Origin: a bacterium
GTDB taxonomy: Bacteria > Bacillota_I > Bacilli_A > Acholeplasmatales > Acholeplasmataceae
Assembly (NCBI GenBank): GCA_018623895.1
Contig: JAAZUY010000036.1
Coordinates: 1-6,031, forward strand
DNA: 6,031 bases
Direction: 5' to 3'
Numbering within the stretch: position 1 is the stretch's first letter; each line of letters starts with the position of its first letter. This document shows positions 5,776-6,031 of the stretch, in pieces. A model generated the notes under the pieces. It made no database searches. It was not told the DNA's origin and was given only the letters and a program-made list of their open reading frames with translations. The position numbers and the translations under genes were made by a program.

Positions 5776-6031
5776 ATGTTTCGAATATACTACGAGAGAA
5801 ATAAGGTAACATCAACTATAATATTGATTAACGTAATGATGGCCTTAGTTGTAATTTTATCAGGTGGTTTTAATTTATTAAATTTGATTTCTTGGGGTGC
5901 ATTAAGTCCTTATTTTGTTTTCGAAAATAGTGAATGGTACAGGCTAATTACCTCAATGGTTTTACATGGATCTATATTTCATTTGATAATGAATATGTAT
6001 GTGCTATTTTACTTGGGCGCATTTATGGAAA
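5776..6031 (+). CDS. Rhomboid-family intramembrane serine protease, N-terminal 85 residues (cut by window end)
   Basis: The frame opens with ATG 2 nt after the transporter stop and stays open to the window edge. Residues 13-29 form the first transmembrane helix. The following loop carries GALSP (41-45) and EWYRLITSMVLHGSIFHL (53-70), the conserved L1 loop and entry to helix 2 of rhomboids. HLIMN (69-73) matches HxxxN, whose His and Asn help stabilise the oxyanion in GlpG-type enzymes. The catalytic Ser (GxSG) and the later catalytic His lie beyond the window, so activity cannot be judged. Rhomboids cleave other membrane proteins within or near their transmembrane helices; the target is unknown. 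There is no clear ribosome binding site before the ATG (only an A-rich run), so translation probably depends on coupling to the transporter. Confidence 0.88.
   Translation, partial: MFRIYYERNKVTSTIILINVMMALVVILSGGFNLLNLISWGALSPYFVFENSEWYRLITSMVLHGSIFHLIMNMYVLFYLGAFME

Overview
The window is AT-rich and densely packed: six genes in three transcription units, with one real intergenic gap. Codon use is strongly A/T-biased. Tryptophan is always TGG, one gene ends in TGA, and no long frame is broken by TGA, so the standard bacterial code (table 11) is in use. Together with a CrtN/CrtI-type desaturase and a Bacillus-style Y-polymerase/YolD pair, this suggests a low-GC Firmicute or a standard-code Mollicute relative such as Acholeplasma or Izemoplasma. 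That placement is an inference; there is no rRNA or other taxonomic marker here.

Left operon (+ strand, 1-2735). The window opens inside a gene whose tail resembles the C-terminus of ABC1/UbiB-family atypical kinases. It overlaps by 8 nt a complete carotenoid (phytoene or diapophytoene) desaturase, which overlaps by 14 nt a membrane-anchored alpha/beta hydrolase. The three genes look translationally coupled and probably serve one isoprenoid or membrane-pigment pathway; the role of the hydrolase is unknown.

Middle operon (- strand, 4319-2738). A catalytically intact Y-family translesion DNA polymerase of the UvrX/YqjW (UmuC-like) type is followed, with an 8-nt overlap, by a YolD-family protein. 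This is a known Firmicute mutagenesis pairing. The operon converges on the hydrolase gene with only 2 nt between stop codons, and a perfect 8-bp hairpin spans both stops.

Intergenic region (4320-4525). This is a 206-nt divergent gap. It holds a probable extended -10 promoter for the polymerase framed by an 11-nt inverted repeat, a + strand hairpin followed by a T-tract that no annotated gene explains, and a probable promoter for the right operon flanked by TTGTTAA direct repeats.

Right operon (+ strand, 4526-end). A complete UMF1/Atg22-like major facilitator transporter is followed after 2 nt by the start of a rhomboid intramembrane serine protease, cut off by the window edge before its catalytic serine.

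No mobile element, CRISPR array, tRNA or rRNA is visible. The individual families are known. The least explained parts are the orphan hairpin in the divergent gap and the hydrolase coupled to the carotenoid gene.
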